64,000 bases of DNA from Bifidobacterium sp. (GTDB lineage: Bacteria > Actinomycetota > Actinomycetes > Actinomycetales > Bifidobacteriaceae): positions 1,592,610 to 1,656,609 of the forward strand of contig NZ_JALCLM010000001.1 of NCBI RefSeq assembly GCF_022647885.1, written 5' to 3'. Numbering within the stretch: position 1 is the first letter of the stretch; each line of letters begins with the position of its first letter. Below are positions 54,165 through 63,849 of the stretch, piece by piece. Below the pieces are notes generated by a model. It saw nothing but the letters and a program-made list of their open reading frames with translations. It did no database searches and had not been told where the DNA came from. Both the position numbers and the translations under genes were made by a program.

Positions 54165-55711
54165 TGGGTATCGGCACGGCACAATCAATCGGTATTGTTG
54201 GTCTACGAAGCTTTATTGTGCAAATGCAGGCCTTCATATCACCAGGATTACCGCATTTTTCAATCATAGGGCTGCCTGATGCTTCTATTAATGAGGCCCG
54301 CGAGCGCGTCAAATCCGCATGCGCAGCGTCTGGATTCCCATGGCCACAAACTAGAGTTACTGTCAATCTCTCACCAGCTTCATTACCGAAGCGAGGTGCC
54401 TCACACGACTTAGCTATAGCTGTTAGCGTGCTTGCGGCTGGTGGAATGATCTCAGCACAACACTGCACTGGCATGATCGCTCTTGGAGAGCTGAATCTAG
54501 ACGGTAGCGTGCTACCAATTCACGGTATTTTACCTATGTTGATGCACGGCGTCGAATGCGGCATTACCAAAGCATATATTCCTGTGGACAACATCAGTGA
54601 AGCCGAATTAATACCGAGTATTGACATTGTTGGTATCCAGCATCTCAGCGAACTCATCGTAATGCTTGGTGGCACATGCACACTACGAGAATCAAGTGCT
54701 CCTGCTCTGACTGCTCCTCCTCAACGTGCTGTTAGCACAATTTCTCAGATTGCTTCAGGGGCTCAGAGCTTGGATATGTGCCAAGTTTCAGGTCAAGAAA
54801 CTGCAAAATGGGCCTTAACAGTTGCAGCAGCGGGAGGACATCATCTGATTATGACTGGGCCACCAGGGTCAGGGAAAACTATGCTTGCTGAACGCTTACC
54901 CACTATTCTTCCACCGTTAGATGAAGCAGAACAGCTTGAAGTTGCCTCGGTACGCTCCTTATGCGGCACACTTTCTCAATATGGAGTCAGCGACATTCCA
55001 CCTTTTGAAGCTCCTCACCACACTGCATCAAATGCATCACTCGTTGGTGGCGGCGGAGGGTTAGCCCAACCCGGAGCGATTACTAGAGCACATCATGGTG
55101 TGTTGTTTATGGATGAGGCTCCGGAATTTTCTCCTAGAGTATTGCAGTCACTTCGAGAACCTTTAGAAACGGGGATGATAGCACTGGCACGATCTCAAGG
55201 AACCACCATTTATCCTGCTCGATTTCAGTTAATTATGGCTGCGAATCCCTGTCCATGCGGATTTTCTTACGGAACTGCAGAGCGGTGCACATGTTCCTCA
55301 CGTGAGCGACGTAGATATTGGAACCGCTTATCAGGACCTATTCTCGATCGCATCGATATACAAACTGAAGTACTCGATGTCCCATGCCTTCCCAGTAACG
55401 ACCAAACCGGAACAGATAACAGTCGCAATCTCCGCGGCAAAGTACTAGCTGCAAGAGAGATGGCACGTTGTCGCTATGACGAACACGGGTGGGGTTGCAA
55501 TGCTGAAGCCGCGGGAAGTTGGCTTCGTGAGCATAGCTCTGCTGCTGTGTTGGAACATCTCAATCAGGCTTTGCGCACATCATTGCTGAGCATGCGCGGA
55601 GCTGACAGAGCATTAAGGCTGTCATGGACGCTGGCTGACTTAGCTGGACATGACAGCCCAACAGTCGATGACATCAATCTAGGTATTCATCTACGTACCA
55701 AATTGGCTTAG
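54164..55711 (+). CDS. comM: ComM/YifB-family Mg-chelatase-like ATPase
   Basis: The 515-residue protein has an N-terminal Lon-like/ChlI fold (GLPDASINEARERVKSA), AAA+ Walker A GPPGSGKT at 232-239, MDEAPEFSPRVLQSLREPLE (Walker B), then a zinc-finger-like region ANPCPCGFSYGTAERCTCSSRERRRYWNRLSGPILDRID and C-terminal chelatase helices. ComM is a helicase-like protein that promotes branch migration in natural transformation. The start overlaps the yraN stop by one base. Confidence 0.94.
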   Translation: MGIGTAQSIGIVGLRSFIVQMQAFISPGLPHFSIIGLPDASINEARERVKSACAASGFPWPQTRVTVNLSPASLPKRGASHDLAIAVSVLAAGGMISAQHCTGMIALGELNLDGSVLPIHGILPMLMHGVECGITKAYIPVDNISEAELIPSIDIVGIQHLSELIVMLGGTCTLRESSAPALTAPPQRAVSTISQIASGAQSLDMCQVSGQETAKWALTVAAAGGHHLIMTGPPGSGKTMLAERLPTILPPLDEAEQLEVASVRSLCGTLSQYGVSDIPPFEAPHHTASNASLVGGGGGLAQPGAITRAHHGVLFMDEAPEFSPRVLQSLREPLETGMIALARSQGTTIYPARFQLIMAANPCPCGFSYGTAERCTCSSRERRRYWNRLSGPILDRIDIQTEVLDVPCLPSNDQTGTDNSRNLRGKVLAAREMARCRYDEHGWGCNAEAAGSWLREHSSAAVLEHLNQALRTSLLSMRGADRALRLSWTLADLAGHDSPTVDDINLGIHLRTKLA

Positions 55712-55735
55712 TCAACAGTATGAGAGGACACAACC

Positions 55736-56842
55736 ATGATTAATCAGCTTGATGAATATACCTTGATTCGAGCTCTCCTCAGCTACTGTGCCGATGGTCC
55801 AGACCCAATTATGCAAGATCTCGTTGCAGCAAGCGAGCAAGGTCTGCTCCAAGGACCGCAGGAGCTTTGGCATTGCATCTTACAAGAAAGTCAATCCAAA
55901 GAACCTGGATCAGGAAGCAGCTCTCGATATCTTGAATGCAAACTCAAATCATATGTCGAGAACGCCACCGTTAAACAACACACAACGCTCCTACAAACGT
56001 TGCACAAACGATTGAAACGGTGGTCACAGAGATTGGCACTTATACCAAACACCAGTGCACAAGAACTGTACGCATGGCTGAGTGTCGAAGGGAAATTCTG
56101 GATCATCACGCCTCGTCACACATGTTGGCCTGCGCAACTCAACGATTTACAACAGCACGGAGAATCACAAACACCGTTGTGTTTATGGGGTCAAGGTCCC
56201 TCATCAACCCTCACTACATGTCAACGCCCTGTGGCTATTGTCGGATCGCGAGAATTAGATGTATACGGACGTCAAGTAACTCAAGCTATTTCGCAGGAAG
56301 TTAGCAGACAAGGGCATGTGGTGATATCTGGCGGGGCGATAGGTGCTGATGCCTGTGCTCATCGAGCTGCAATATCGCAGCAATCCTTACTAAGTCGAAA
56401 AGATATACAGAGCGCTGAAGAGATTGCCGGATTAACCGTTGCCGTTTTCGCAGGAGGACTCAATCACATCGGACCAATTCGTAACATTGAACTATTTGAA
56501 GCGATGGTCAATCATGGAGGCGTTCTCATCAGCGAATTGAGCCCAGATACGATTCCAGAAGCGCATCGCTTTCTCATACGGAATCGAATTATTGCAGCTC
56601 TTGCAGGCACACTCGTGGTAACCCAAGCGAGAATACGTTCAGGAGCCCTCAATACCGCGCTTTGGGCTAATACTCTATGTCGTGAAGTTTATGCCGTACC
56701 TGGAATGATTACCGCACCTCACAATGCTGGTTGTAATGCATTAATTCGCGACCACCAAGCAGAGGTATTAACCAGTCCAGATGAAATCCCCAAGTCAATT
56801 ATTCATCAGCATCCGTCGGCATATAACAGATCTATCCCATAA
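55736..56842 (+). CDS. dprA: DNA-processing protein DprA
   Basis: DprA loads RecA on incoming single-stranded DNA. The 368-residue protein has a variable N-terminal region and a Rossmann-fold domain from about 160: VAIVGSRELDVYGRQVTQAI, VVISGGAIGADACAHRAA, LTVAVFAGGLNHIGPIRNIELF, LISELSPDTIP, RFLIRNRIIAALAGTLVVTQA and TALWANTLCREVYAVPG. These are the family signatures. It follows comM by 24 bp in one operon. Confidence 0.94.
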   Translation: MINQLDEYTLIRALLSYCADGPDPIMQDLVAASEQGLLQGPQELWHCILQESQSKEPGSGSSSRYLECKLKSYVENATVKQHTTLLQTLHKRLKRWSQRLALIPNTSAQELYAWLSVEGKFWIITPRHTCWPAQLNDLQQHGESQTPLCLWGQGPSSTLTTCQRPVAIVGSRELDVYGRQVTQAISQEVSRQGHVVISGGAIGADACAHRAAISQQSLLSRKDIQSAEEIAGLTVAVFAGGLNHIGPIRNIELFEAMVNHGGVLISELSPDTIPEAHRFLIRNRIIAALAGTLVVTQARIRSGALNTALWANTLCREVYAVPGMITAPHNAGCNALIRDHQAEVLTSPDEIPKSIIHQHPSAYNRSIP

Positions 56843-56867
56843 GCGGTGCTGTCAAACGACTACTAAT

Positions 56868-57212
56868 TCAAGCTTGCCACTGACACCGATCGAGATCAAC
56901 CCGCCAACCCTCAGCACCTGCACTAGTAGGTTTACTCGGAGGTGTGAAATACACATGCTCCATTTCCAGCAGTTCTCTCTGTCTCTCAGGGCCTCCAAAG
57001 GCGAAACCAGGTGCCAAAGAGCCATCACGAAATACGACCCTGTGGCAAGGAATTACCCCAGGCTCAGGATTTGCATGTAAAGCGTAACCCACGATTCTCG
57101 CATTGCGAGGGTTACCTGCAAGCGCAGCAATCTGACCGTATGTTGCTACACGACCAGCCGGAATACGGCGTACCACCTCATATACACGTTGCGAAAATGT
57201 AAGCTCAGTCAT
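56868..57212 (-). CDS. MGMT/Ogt-like domain protein
   Basis: The protein of about 114 residues contains the DNA-alkyltransferase C-terminal domain: TYGQIAALAGNPRNARIVGYALHANP and IPCHRVVFRDGSLAPGFAFGG. The active-site Cys of PCHR is present, so it may still repair O6-alkylguanine, unlike ATL proteins with Trp there. The N-terminal domain of Ogt is missing, consistent with short alkyltransferase-like proteins. The start among several ATG codons (57212-57242) is uncertain. It is convergent with dprA. Confidence 0.88.
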   Translation of the reverse strand: MTELTFSQRVYEVVRRIPAGRVATYGQIAALAGNPRNARIVGYALHANPEPGVIPCHRVVFRDGSLAPGFAFGGPERQRELLEMEHVYFTPPSKPTSAGAEGWRVDLDRCQWQA

Positions 57213-57307
57213 AACCATCATCTTCTTAGCACTACTCGACACTTCTACGAAGTGAACACCGTGCGCCGGTCAACAGACTTTCTGCCCATTGTGCAAGAAT
57301 CAATATT

Positions 57308-59188
57308 ATGGATTCCAGTCAGCTCGAAAATTATTATGACGCCATTATTGTCGGTTCGGGTGCTGCAGGATTATCTGCAACCTTATCTTTGCTTCGTACA
57401 TGGAAAGAGTCAGCTGAAAGCAACTCACCAGCTCCAAAAGTTCTGGTCATATCAAAACTTCAAGCTCTGCGCGCTCACACCGGTTCAGCTGAGGGGGGCA
57501 TTGCAGCGAGCTTAGGCAATGTCGCTGAAGACCACTGGCGTTGGCACTATTTCGACACCATAAAAGGCGGCGACTGGTTGGTGGATCAGGATGCCGCGCG
57601 TCTGTTAGCTGAGCAAGCGCCTGCCACTGTCATTCAGCTGGAACACGATGGCGTCGCATTTTCACGCACCTCTGACGGTCATATTGCTCAACGCCGTTTT
57701 GGTGGACATACAGCTAATTTTGGCGGTGCTCCAATCAAACGAGCAGCATATGCGGCTGATCGTATCGGTCACCAGATTTTGCACAGTCTGTGGCAGCAAT
57801 GTGTGGCTCTAGGAGTGCAATTCGCCGAAGATTGGTATGTCAGTGATCTCTCTCTGAGCATGTCACACGGGGAGCAGCGGGTCAATGGTGTGATCGCTTT
57901 TGATATGCAGTCCGGCACATTGCATGCGCTCAATGCCACTCATGTAGTGATGGCAACCGGTGGTGCAGGTAGGTTGTTTACCACTACGTCGAACTCATGG
58001 GATTTGACCGGTGATGGTTTGTCGCTGGCATTAAACGCCGGACTGCAAATTGAGGACGCCGAATTCATCCAATTCCACCCCACTGGTCTCGCACATACCG
58101 GCATATTGCTCTCAGAAGCAGCTCGCGCTGAAGGCGGAGTTCTCCGTAACGTTGATGGTGAACGCTTCATGTTGCGTTATGCCCCTGAACACAATGATCT
58201 TGCGGCACGCGATGTTATTAGCCGAGCTATCAGAGCAGAAGTTCTCGCAGGACGAGGTGTAGCTGACCCAAGGCAATCTGATGGTCCGAAAGACTGCGTC
58301 TGGCTTGATTTACGTTCCATCAACCCAGCTCACATGGAAGCAACTCTCCCCCAAGTTTGTGAGACTATCAGAGATGTTGCAGGACTAGATCCCGCAAGCG
58401 ATCTGATCCCAGTCAAACCGACTGCTCACTACACTATGGGTGGCATTCCAATAGACACTGATGGCAGAGTTTATACCTGGTCAGCAGATAAACGTGTGGT
58501 CGTTGAAGGTCTCTTCGCCGCTGGGGAATGCTCCTGCGTAGGAGTGCATGGAGCAAACCGCCTTGGTGGCAACTCTTTACTCGATGCTTGTCTTTTTGGC
58601 ACACGCGCAGGCACAGCAATAGCCCACGAGTTACTACAGCATCTTGATGCAAGAACCCCGCAGATACCTGAGAGCGAGTTCTCTTTGCGACAGCAAACTG
58701 TAGAATCTTTGCTACACCCTGCCGACATTGAGACATCCGAAACACTATCTACAGACTCATCAACCAGGCTCACCAAACCTATCAACGACAACTCTGATAA
58801 TGCTTACCGCCTGATTGCTGATCTGGGAGCATTAATGGAAAAACACGTAGCCGTACTCTGTGATGCGAGCAACATTACACAAGCTCAGACAAGCCTTGAG
58901 AAAGATTTCACTCCCCGAGTTGAATCGTTACGGGCACATAGTCAAACTCCTGCATACAATCAGGAACTCACTGCAATCTTCGAAGCACAACATTTACTCA
59001 CCTTGGCCAAGGCCGTACTCAGCGCCATGTCTGCAAGGATGGAGTCTCGCGGATCGCTCAAACGATTAGACTACCCCGACAGAGATGATGAACACTTTCT
59101 TGCACATTCGATGACCAATGCCGAGGGTAAACTATGTTGGCAGGCTGTGCATATCATCGATGTACCAACAGCACGACGAGATTATTGA
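57308..59188 (+). CDS. sdhA: Succinate dehydrogenase/fumarate reductase flavoprotein subunit-like
   Basis: The 626-residue protein has YDAIIVGSGAAGLSATLSLL (FAD Rossmann loop), HTGSAEGGIAASLGN, FIQFHPTGL, LLSEAARAEGGVLRN, HYTMGGIPIDTDGRVY and CSCVGVHGANRLGGNSLLDACLFG, and a C-terminal capping region. The active-site His/Arg set of fumarate reductases seems present. The downstream gene supplies the iron-sulfur subunit. No membrane anchor subunits SdhC/D follow, so it may be a soluble or differently anchored fumarate reductase or an L-aspartate oxidase relative. It starts at ATG 57308. Confidence 0.9.
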   Translation: MDSSQLENYYDAIIVGSGAAGLSATLSLLRTWKESAESNSPAPKVLVISKLQALRAHTGSAEGGIAASLGNVAEDHWRWHYFDTIKGGDWLVDQDAARLLAEQAPATVIQLEHDGVAFSRTSDGHIAQRRFGGHTANFGGAPIKRAAYAADRIGHQILHSLWQQCVALGVQFAEDWYVSDLSLSMSHGEQRVNGVIAFDMQSGTLHALNATHVVMATGGAGRLFTTTSNSWDLTGDGLSLALNAGLQIEDAEFIQFHPTGLAHTGILLSEAARAEGGVLRNVDGERFMLRYAPEHNDLAARDVISRAIRAEVLAGRGVADPRQSDGPKDCVWLDLRSINPAHMEATLPQVCETIRDVAGLDPASDLIPVKPTAHYTMGGIPIDTDGRVYTWSADKRVVVEGLFAAGECSCVGVHGANRLGGNSLLDACLFGTRAGTAIAHELLQHLDARTPQIPESEFSLRQQTVESLLHPADIETSETLSTDSSTRLTKPINDNSDNAYRLIADLGALMEKHVAVLCDASNITQAQTSLEKDFTPRVESLRAHSQTPAYNQELTAIFEAQHLLTLAKAVLSAMSARMESRGSLKRLDYPDRDDEHFLAHSMTNAEGKLCWQAVHIIDVPTARRDY

Positions 59189-59331
59189 CGGCGAGTGCAA
59201 CAACACCAAATAGCACTAATAACGTGACAAAATAGCACGGTAATAGTCGTCAACACATTAATCGTCAACATGTCATGAACATGTATACAGATGGTAGCTC
59301 TTCACAACATATTGGAGGCAAGAGGATAGGC

Positions 59332-60282
59332 ATGGTAGATATTCGTGCACGACAGCAATCCGACCTCTTGATGGACGTCGTCTTGAGGGTGTCAAGATTC
59401 ACTCCGAAAGAGGAAAAGGCTCGACGACACCGCAATCCCTTTGCTGAGGAATCTGCCACCAATCCTTCACCGTTTGGTCAGCGAAAACGACAGCGCGGCA
59501 AACGATGGGTGCAGGAATACACGCTTCATGTTGATCCGCAAACAACCATTCTTGACTGCTTGCTGGAAGTTAAACGCGACATAGATCCCACTCTCTCCTT
59601 CAGATACTCATGCGGTCACGGTATGTGCGGATCTGATGCAGTGAGTATCAATGGAACACCAACTCTGCTGTGCACCGCACCAGTAGAGCAATGGGCCAAG
59701 AACGATCCTATAACGTCAACCACAACAGGTAAATTCCGACGTACAGGCACGGTCCAGAGTGATGACCGCAGCGTAGACGCCCCATCACAAGCATGGTCTA
59801 ACAATCAGGTTGTGGAGATTGCACCTCTACCTGGATTCTCCGTACAACGCGACCTCATCAGTGACATTGATCCAATGCTCGAACAGATCAAACGATTACG
59901 GCCATATCTGCAAGCTAAAGGTGAGCTGAAAACTACGGCATCCGGCGCGGTAAACGTATTCGAATATCTGCAAAGCCCTGAAGAACTACAACAATACGAA
60001 CTGCTCAGCAACTGCATTGCCTGCGGTGTTTGTGAAGGTAGCTGCCCTGTTTATGCAGGCGGCGAGGCTTTCATTGGTCCTGCTGCACTAGTCATTAACT
60101 CACGCTTTATTAACGATTCTCGCGACAAAGCAAGCAAAAGCCGCCTTGAAGATATCGCCGAAGCTGATGGTATTGCGGCCTGTCAGTCAGTGCGCGCTTG
60201 CTCCCGTCACTGTCCAAAAGGTATTGATGTTGGAGAAGAGATGTGGAAGCTGGTCGAGCGAAGTGGATCATCGTCAAACTAG
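59332..60282 (+). CDS. sdhB: Succinate dehydrogenase/fumarate reductase iron-sulfur subunit-like
   Basis: The 316-residue protein has a 2Fe-2S domain with SFRYSCGHGMCGSDAVSINGT and a later Cys, a long middle, and a C-terminal ferredoxin domain with SNCIACGVCEGSCPVY and ACSRHCPKGIDV giving 4Fe-4S and 3Fe-4S ligands. A 60-residue insert (rich in Ser, Arg and Thr) between the first 2Fe-2S motif and the dicluster domain makes it longer than usual. I chose ATG 59332 because AGAGGA lies upstream; ATG 59275 is an alternative. It follows sdhA by 143 bp. Confidence 0.9.
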   Translation: MVDIRARQQSDLLMDVVLRVSRFTPKEEKARRHRNPFAEESATNPSPFGQRKRQRGKRWVQEYTLHVDPQTTILDCLLEVKRDIDPTLSFRYSCGHGMCGSDAVSINGTPTLLCTAPVEQWAKNDPITSTTTGKFRRTGTVQSDDRSVDAPSQAWSNNQVVEIAPLPGFSVQRDLISDIDPMLEQIKRLRPYLQAKGELKTTASGAVNVFEYLQSPEELQQYELLSNCIACGVCEGSCPVYAGGEAFIGPAALVINSRFINDSRDKASKSRLEDIAEADGIAACQSVRACSRHCPKGIDVGEEMWKLVERSGSSSN

Positions 60283-60362
60283 TCATTTTGCAACGCAGAG
60301 TACACACCGAAACGTAAGCCACGACAAGACAGAGCCGGATAACACCACTACAGTATGGGATT

Positions 60363-61034
60363 ATGAATAAAACCTCTTATACGAATCTCTCCAAGGCGTG
60401 GGAGTTCACTGAGTCGTATGCTCTTGATGAGCAGCGAGCGTATCTACAGGAAGTCCGGAGCAAAGTCGAAGCACAAGGGCATGAGCAGGGATCGGCAGCG
60501 CAAGCGAGATTCTTAAGAATGCTTGTTGGTCTTACCAATGCTCGCTCAGTAATCCTTGTAGGGACAGCTGCAGCAGTAGAAACCATTGAAATCATTGATG
60601 CGATGCATGGAAGTGGCCAGCTCACTGTAGTAGATTCCAGCTCTGACGGCGCTGCTGTTATTCGTTCGATTTTCAACGACCTGGATAATGTGAGCGATAC
60701 ACGTATGCGGGTAGTCAATGCTACGGCTGGGGTGTTTCTCCCTAGACTAAATGCGGAGGATTACGATCTGATCGTTGTCACAGGTGACGCATCAAATTAC
60801 ACGGCAACATTTCAGCAGTCATCGCGATTATTAAAGCAGGGTGGGGCTACGATATTTACCGATATGATGGGCTTCGCAGCACCAGATTCATCTGGTGGAT
60901 TACTCAATCCTGTGGATCGCGAACCCAAAACGCTCGAATTACGAAGCCTGCTAAATCTGGTTGAGAACGATGAACATACTGAGAGCGCTCTGATACCGGT
61001 AGGTACAGGAATGTTGCTTACCACTCATCAGTAA
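60363..61034 (+). CDS. O-methyltransferase family protein (class 3 type)
   Basis: The 223-residue protein resembles the SAM-dependent methyltransferase 3 family: a helical N-terminus (LSKAWEFTESYALDE), AARFLRMLVGL, then the SAM-binding strand SVILVGTAAAVETIEIIDAM and acidic DSSS following, and DLIVVTGDAS as motif II. The glycine-rich motif is modified (VGTAAAVET), as in actinobacterial members of the family. The C-terminus has LLNPVDREPKTLELRSLLNL. The substrate is unknown. It follows sdhB by 80 bp. Confidence 0.82.
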   Translation: MNKTSYTNLSKAWEFTESYALDEQRAYLQEVRSKVEAQGHEQGSAAQARFLRMLVGLTNARSVILVGTAAAVETIEIIDAMHGSGQLTVVDSSSDGAAVIRSIFNDLDNVSDTRMRVVNATAGVFLPRLNAEDYDLIVVTGDASNYTATFQQSSRLLKQGGATIFTDMMGFAAPDSSGGLLNPVDREPKTLELRSLLNLVENDEHTESALIPVGTGMLLTTHQ

Positions 61035-61239
61035 AATCAGCTTATACACCACAATGAGTGAGCGCGAAGATGTCAACGAGGACAACATTGCACTCACTCG
61101 CACCATTCTGTGATGACCAAGTTAAAGACTTAAAACTAAAGACCAAAGACTTACATCACCAGGCTGCCTTACACCACTGGGTTTCTGCCGGCACTGGGCT
61201 TCTGCCACCACAGCATCGCACGCCCTGAGCAGAATGGTA

Positions 61240-62199
61240 TTAATGCTCACCAATGCCGCTAGTAGCAACACTGACCGCCTCATCCGCATCATCCGTGACT
61301 AATACTCGTTCAGGATCTAAAGCCGAAATCATACCGCTTTCCATAACCGTGGTGTTCAGCCAGTCAAACAATCCTTGCCAGTACTTCTTGTCATACAGCA
61401 CCACAGGAATACTCGAAACCTTACTGGTTTGTACGAGGGTCAACAGCTCGAACATTTCATCTAAAGTGCCGAAACCTCCAGGACAGATAATCACGCCTGA
61501 TGAATATTTCACGAACATCGTTTTGCGAACGAAGAAGTATCGGAAACTCATGCCAAGATTCACCCAGTTATTAACTCCTTGTTCAAAAGGAAGTTCAATC
61601 CCCAAGCCAACGGATTTTCCACCTGCGAGTGCAGCTCCCCTATTTGCTGCCTCCATCACGCCTGGACCGCCACCAGTAATCACGGCAATACCCTGCTCGG
61701 CCACTTTCTTGCCCATATGACGTGCAGCCTTATATACCGGATCTGTTCGCGGGGTACGCGCAGAACCAAAGATTGACACAGCAGGTCCAAGTTCGGCAAG
61801 AGCCCCAAAACCATCAACAAATTCTGATTGGATACGCATTACTCGCCAGGGGTCCATATGGAGCCAGTCAGTACTGCTGACTGGAGCTAATAGATTACCT
61901 GTAGTGTTGTCCTTCGGGATCATATGCCCACGCATAATCACCGGACCACGATGATATGTATCCCCCAAGGGCGATTCGACTTCTTGCGGCTGAGTTTCAC
62001 CCGCAGTTTGGTTAGCAGGAGTCTGTTCCTGTTGATGTTTCAACTGATTGTTTAATTCGTCACTACTCATCTGAGCCCCGTTGCTCTTCTTACTATTACT
62101 GTGCTTCTTATTCCCAGCGTTATTCTTGGCATGTTTGCCGTGCTTATCTGAAGCTGTGTTCTTTGTTGAGGTGGTCTTCTTGTCAGACTTATTCGACAT
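61240..62199 (-). CDS. LOG family protein (TIGR00730-type phosphoribohydrolase)
   Basis: The 319-residue protein has the Lonely-guy signature: VSIFGSARTPRTDPVYKAA, VITGGGPGVMEAANRGA with the PGVMEA motif, and VIICPGGFGTLDEMFELLTL with PGGxGTxxE. LOG proteins release nucleobase from nucleoside monophosphates; cytokinin activation is the plant-type role and bacterial function varies. The first 105 residues are a Lys/Asn/Gln-rich, disordered extension not found in most family members. It starts at ATG 62199 with AGGGAG upstream. Confidence 0.92.
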   Translation of the reverse strand: MSNKSDKKTTSTKNTASDKHGKHAKNNAGNKKHSNSKKSNGAQMSSDELNNQLKHQQEQTPANQTAGETQPQEVESPLGDTYHRGPVIMRGHMIPKDNTTGNLLAPVSSTDWLHMDPWRVMRIQSEFVDGFGALAELGPAVSIFGSARTPRTDPVYKAARHMGKKVAEQGIAVITGGGPGVMEAANRGAALAGGKSVGLGIELPFEQGVNNWVNLGMSFRYFFVRKTMFVKYSSGVIICPGGFGTLDEMFELLTLVQTSKVSSIPVVLYDKKYWQGLFDWLNTTVMESGMISALDPERVLVTDDADEAVSVATSGIGEH

Positions 62200-62343
62200 T
62201 CGCGCTCCCTTAATATTGTCATCATAAGGGTATCAATGATTAGCGTTATTATGCCTGCTGCGATGCTGTTGCTCTCCCTACAATTACAGACAATTCAGAT
62301 ACCGTTCATCAAATAGGGCGCAATGCGTACTCTGTACCCAATG

Positions 62344-62461
62344 TCAGTTGTGTAGGGATGGAAGTATATACCAGCATTGTAGGCTGTCACAAAAGCTTGC
62401 AATTACGCCATTCTCACCATGACCATAGGGGCTGTATACGCAAGAATCCCTACACAAACGA
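62344..62461. repeat. 118-bp element with related terminal inverted repeats
   Basis: Ends TCAGTTGTGTAGGGATG (62344-62360) and AATCCCTACACAAACGA (62445-62461) are complementary at 14 of 17 positions. The right arm inverted is identical to the left arm of the element at 30544-30660, and the right end with its flank matches 16 of 17 bases at 6681-6697. There is no open frame inside. Confidence 0.6.
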
Positions 62462-62481
62462 CATTCATTACCAATTCAGTA

Positions 62482-63663
62482 TCATCCTAACTCTTTGACA
62501 GCGTTGGCAATCCCTGAACATACCTGTTCAAGCATCGCTTTAGGGCATGCGAGATTAACACGTTCAAATCCTTTCCCTGAATCACCGAATAACGATCCTT
62601 CATCGAAAAAGACCCGAGCCTTGTTGCGCATGAAATCACGCAGCTCATCGCTATCCATTCCCAACCCGCGACAATCCAGCCAAGCCAAATAAGTGCCTTC
62701 AGGTTCGATAAGCGAAATACCCTGCTGAGAAGCTGCAAAACTTCTGAGCACTTCAAGATTCCCCGCTAAATATTTGCGTAATTCTTGTAGCCACTGTTCA
62801 CCATGTTCATATGCAGCTTGACAAGCAACTAAACCAAAATGGTTTACGGAAAGACCTGCCACATTATCGGCTGCTATATCGAAGCGTTGCTTGAGCTCAG
62901 GATTAGAAATCACAGCATTAGAGGTGATTAATCCTGCTAGGTTAAAGGTTTTGCTTGGTGCTGTAAATTCCATGCAGTGTGCTGCCACTTCTTCACCTAA
63001 GGTGGAGAGCATCGTTACTTGATGACCGTCGTATGCAAAATCCGCGTGAATCTCGTCTGCCAGTATGGTAACGCCATGTTTGATACAAATCTGCGCTACG
63101 CGGCCCAGCTCTTCAACGCTCCACACCCTACCAACGGGATTATGAGGGTTGCATAGCACCATAGCAGTGCAACGCGGATTTGAAGCCTTAAGATCCAAAT
63201 CCTCGAAATCCATTTCGTAATGCCCTTGCGCATTCAATACCAGTTCATTGTCTAATATCGTCAAGCCATTACGCACAGCAGCATTGGTGAACGGGTAATA
63301 AACAGGTCTCTGAATAATAACCGCATCACCTGGATGCGTTACCGCGCGCAAACCAGTAAAAACGCCCGTCATAACACCATCAGTTACCGACACCCAGTCG
63401 CGCTTAATATCCCACTGATGGTGTTTGGACATCCAAGTTTGCAGTGCTTCGTAATAGGCATCAGTACAATGTTCATAACCAAAGATGCCTGTATCTGCTG
63501 CACGATGGAGAGCTTCAATAATTTCTGGCGCAGTTTTAAATTCCATATCAGCAACAGAGAGAGCTACGACATCCTCACTATCAGGTCCCATAACCTCACG
63601 AACTTCGGACCATTTTTCTGATGCCCAACTGTTGTGGTCGATGATGGTATCGAAATCGTACAT
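62482..63663 (-). CDS. MalY/PatB-type PLP enzyme, second copy
   Basis: The 393-residue protein carries YDFDTIIDHNSWASEKW, ADMEFKTAPEI, AVIIQRPVYYPF, MVLCNPHNPVGRVW, ILADEIHADFAYDG and the PLP-lysine motif APSKTFNLAG. It belongs to the same beta-C-S lyase/aminotransferase group as the gene at 32541-33722, but the two are clearly divergent. ATG 63663 has AGAGG six bases upstream; an alternative start at 63687 adds eight residues. The expected activity is cleavage of C-S bonds in cystathionine or cysteine, giving pyruvate. Confidence 0.93.
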   Translation of the reverse strand: MYDFDTIIDHNSWASEKWSEVREVMGPDSEDVVALSVADMEFKTAPEIIEALHRAADTGIFGYEHCTDAYYEALQTWMSKHHQWDIKRDWVSVTDGVMTGVFTGLRAVTHPGDAVIIQRPVYYPFTNAAVRNGLTILDNELVLNAQGHYEMDFEDLDLKASNPRCTAMVLCNPHNPVGRVWSVEELGRVAQICIKHGVTILADEIHADFAYDGHQVTMLSTLGEEVAAHCMEFTAPSKTFNLAGLITSNAVISNPELKQRFDIAADNVAGLSVNHFGLVACQAAYEHGEQWLQELRKYLAGNLEVLRSFAASQQGISLIEPEGTYLAWLDCRGLGMDSDELRDFMRNKARVFFDEGSLFGDSGKGFERVNLACPKAMLEQVCSGIANAVKELG

Positions 63664-63849
63664 ACTGTGCCTCTTCAATTCACTCATTCTACGCTTAAAC
63701 CCTGTTCATGCTACAGGCGTTGTTGGAACTATCAGTTACGAGATACCAGAGAATTTCTGTAAGTAATCCGTGACACACCGGTTTGCAAATCACCTCCGAG
63801 CGAGCTATTGTATTCGAGTTGCCTAAAAGCCTCGGCTTCAAGACGACAT

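Noticed and set aside
62482..63687. MalY-type start at 63687
   Set aside because: The ribosome site AGAGG lies immediately before the ATG at 63663 and falls within the coding sequence if the upstream ATG is used; family N-termini begin near MYDFDT.
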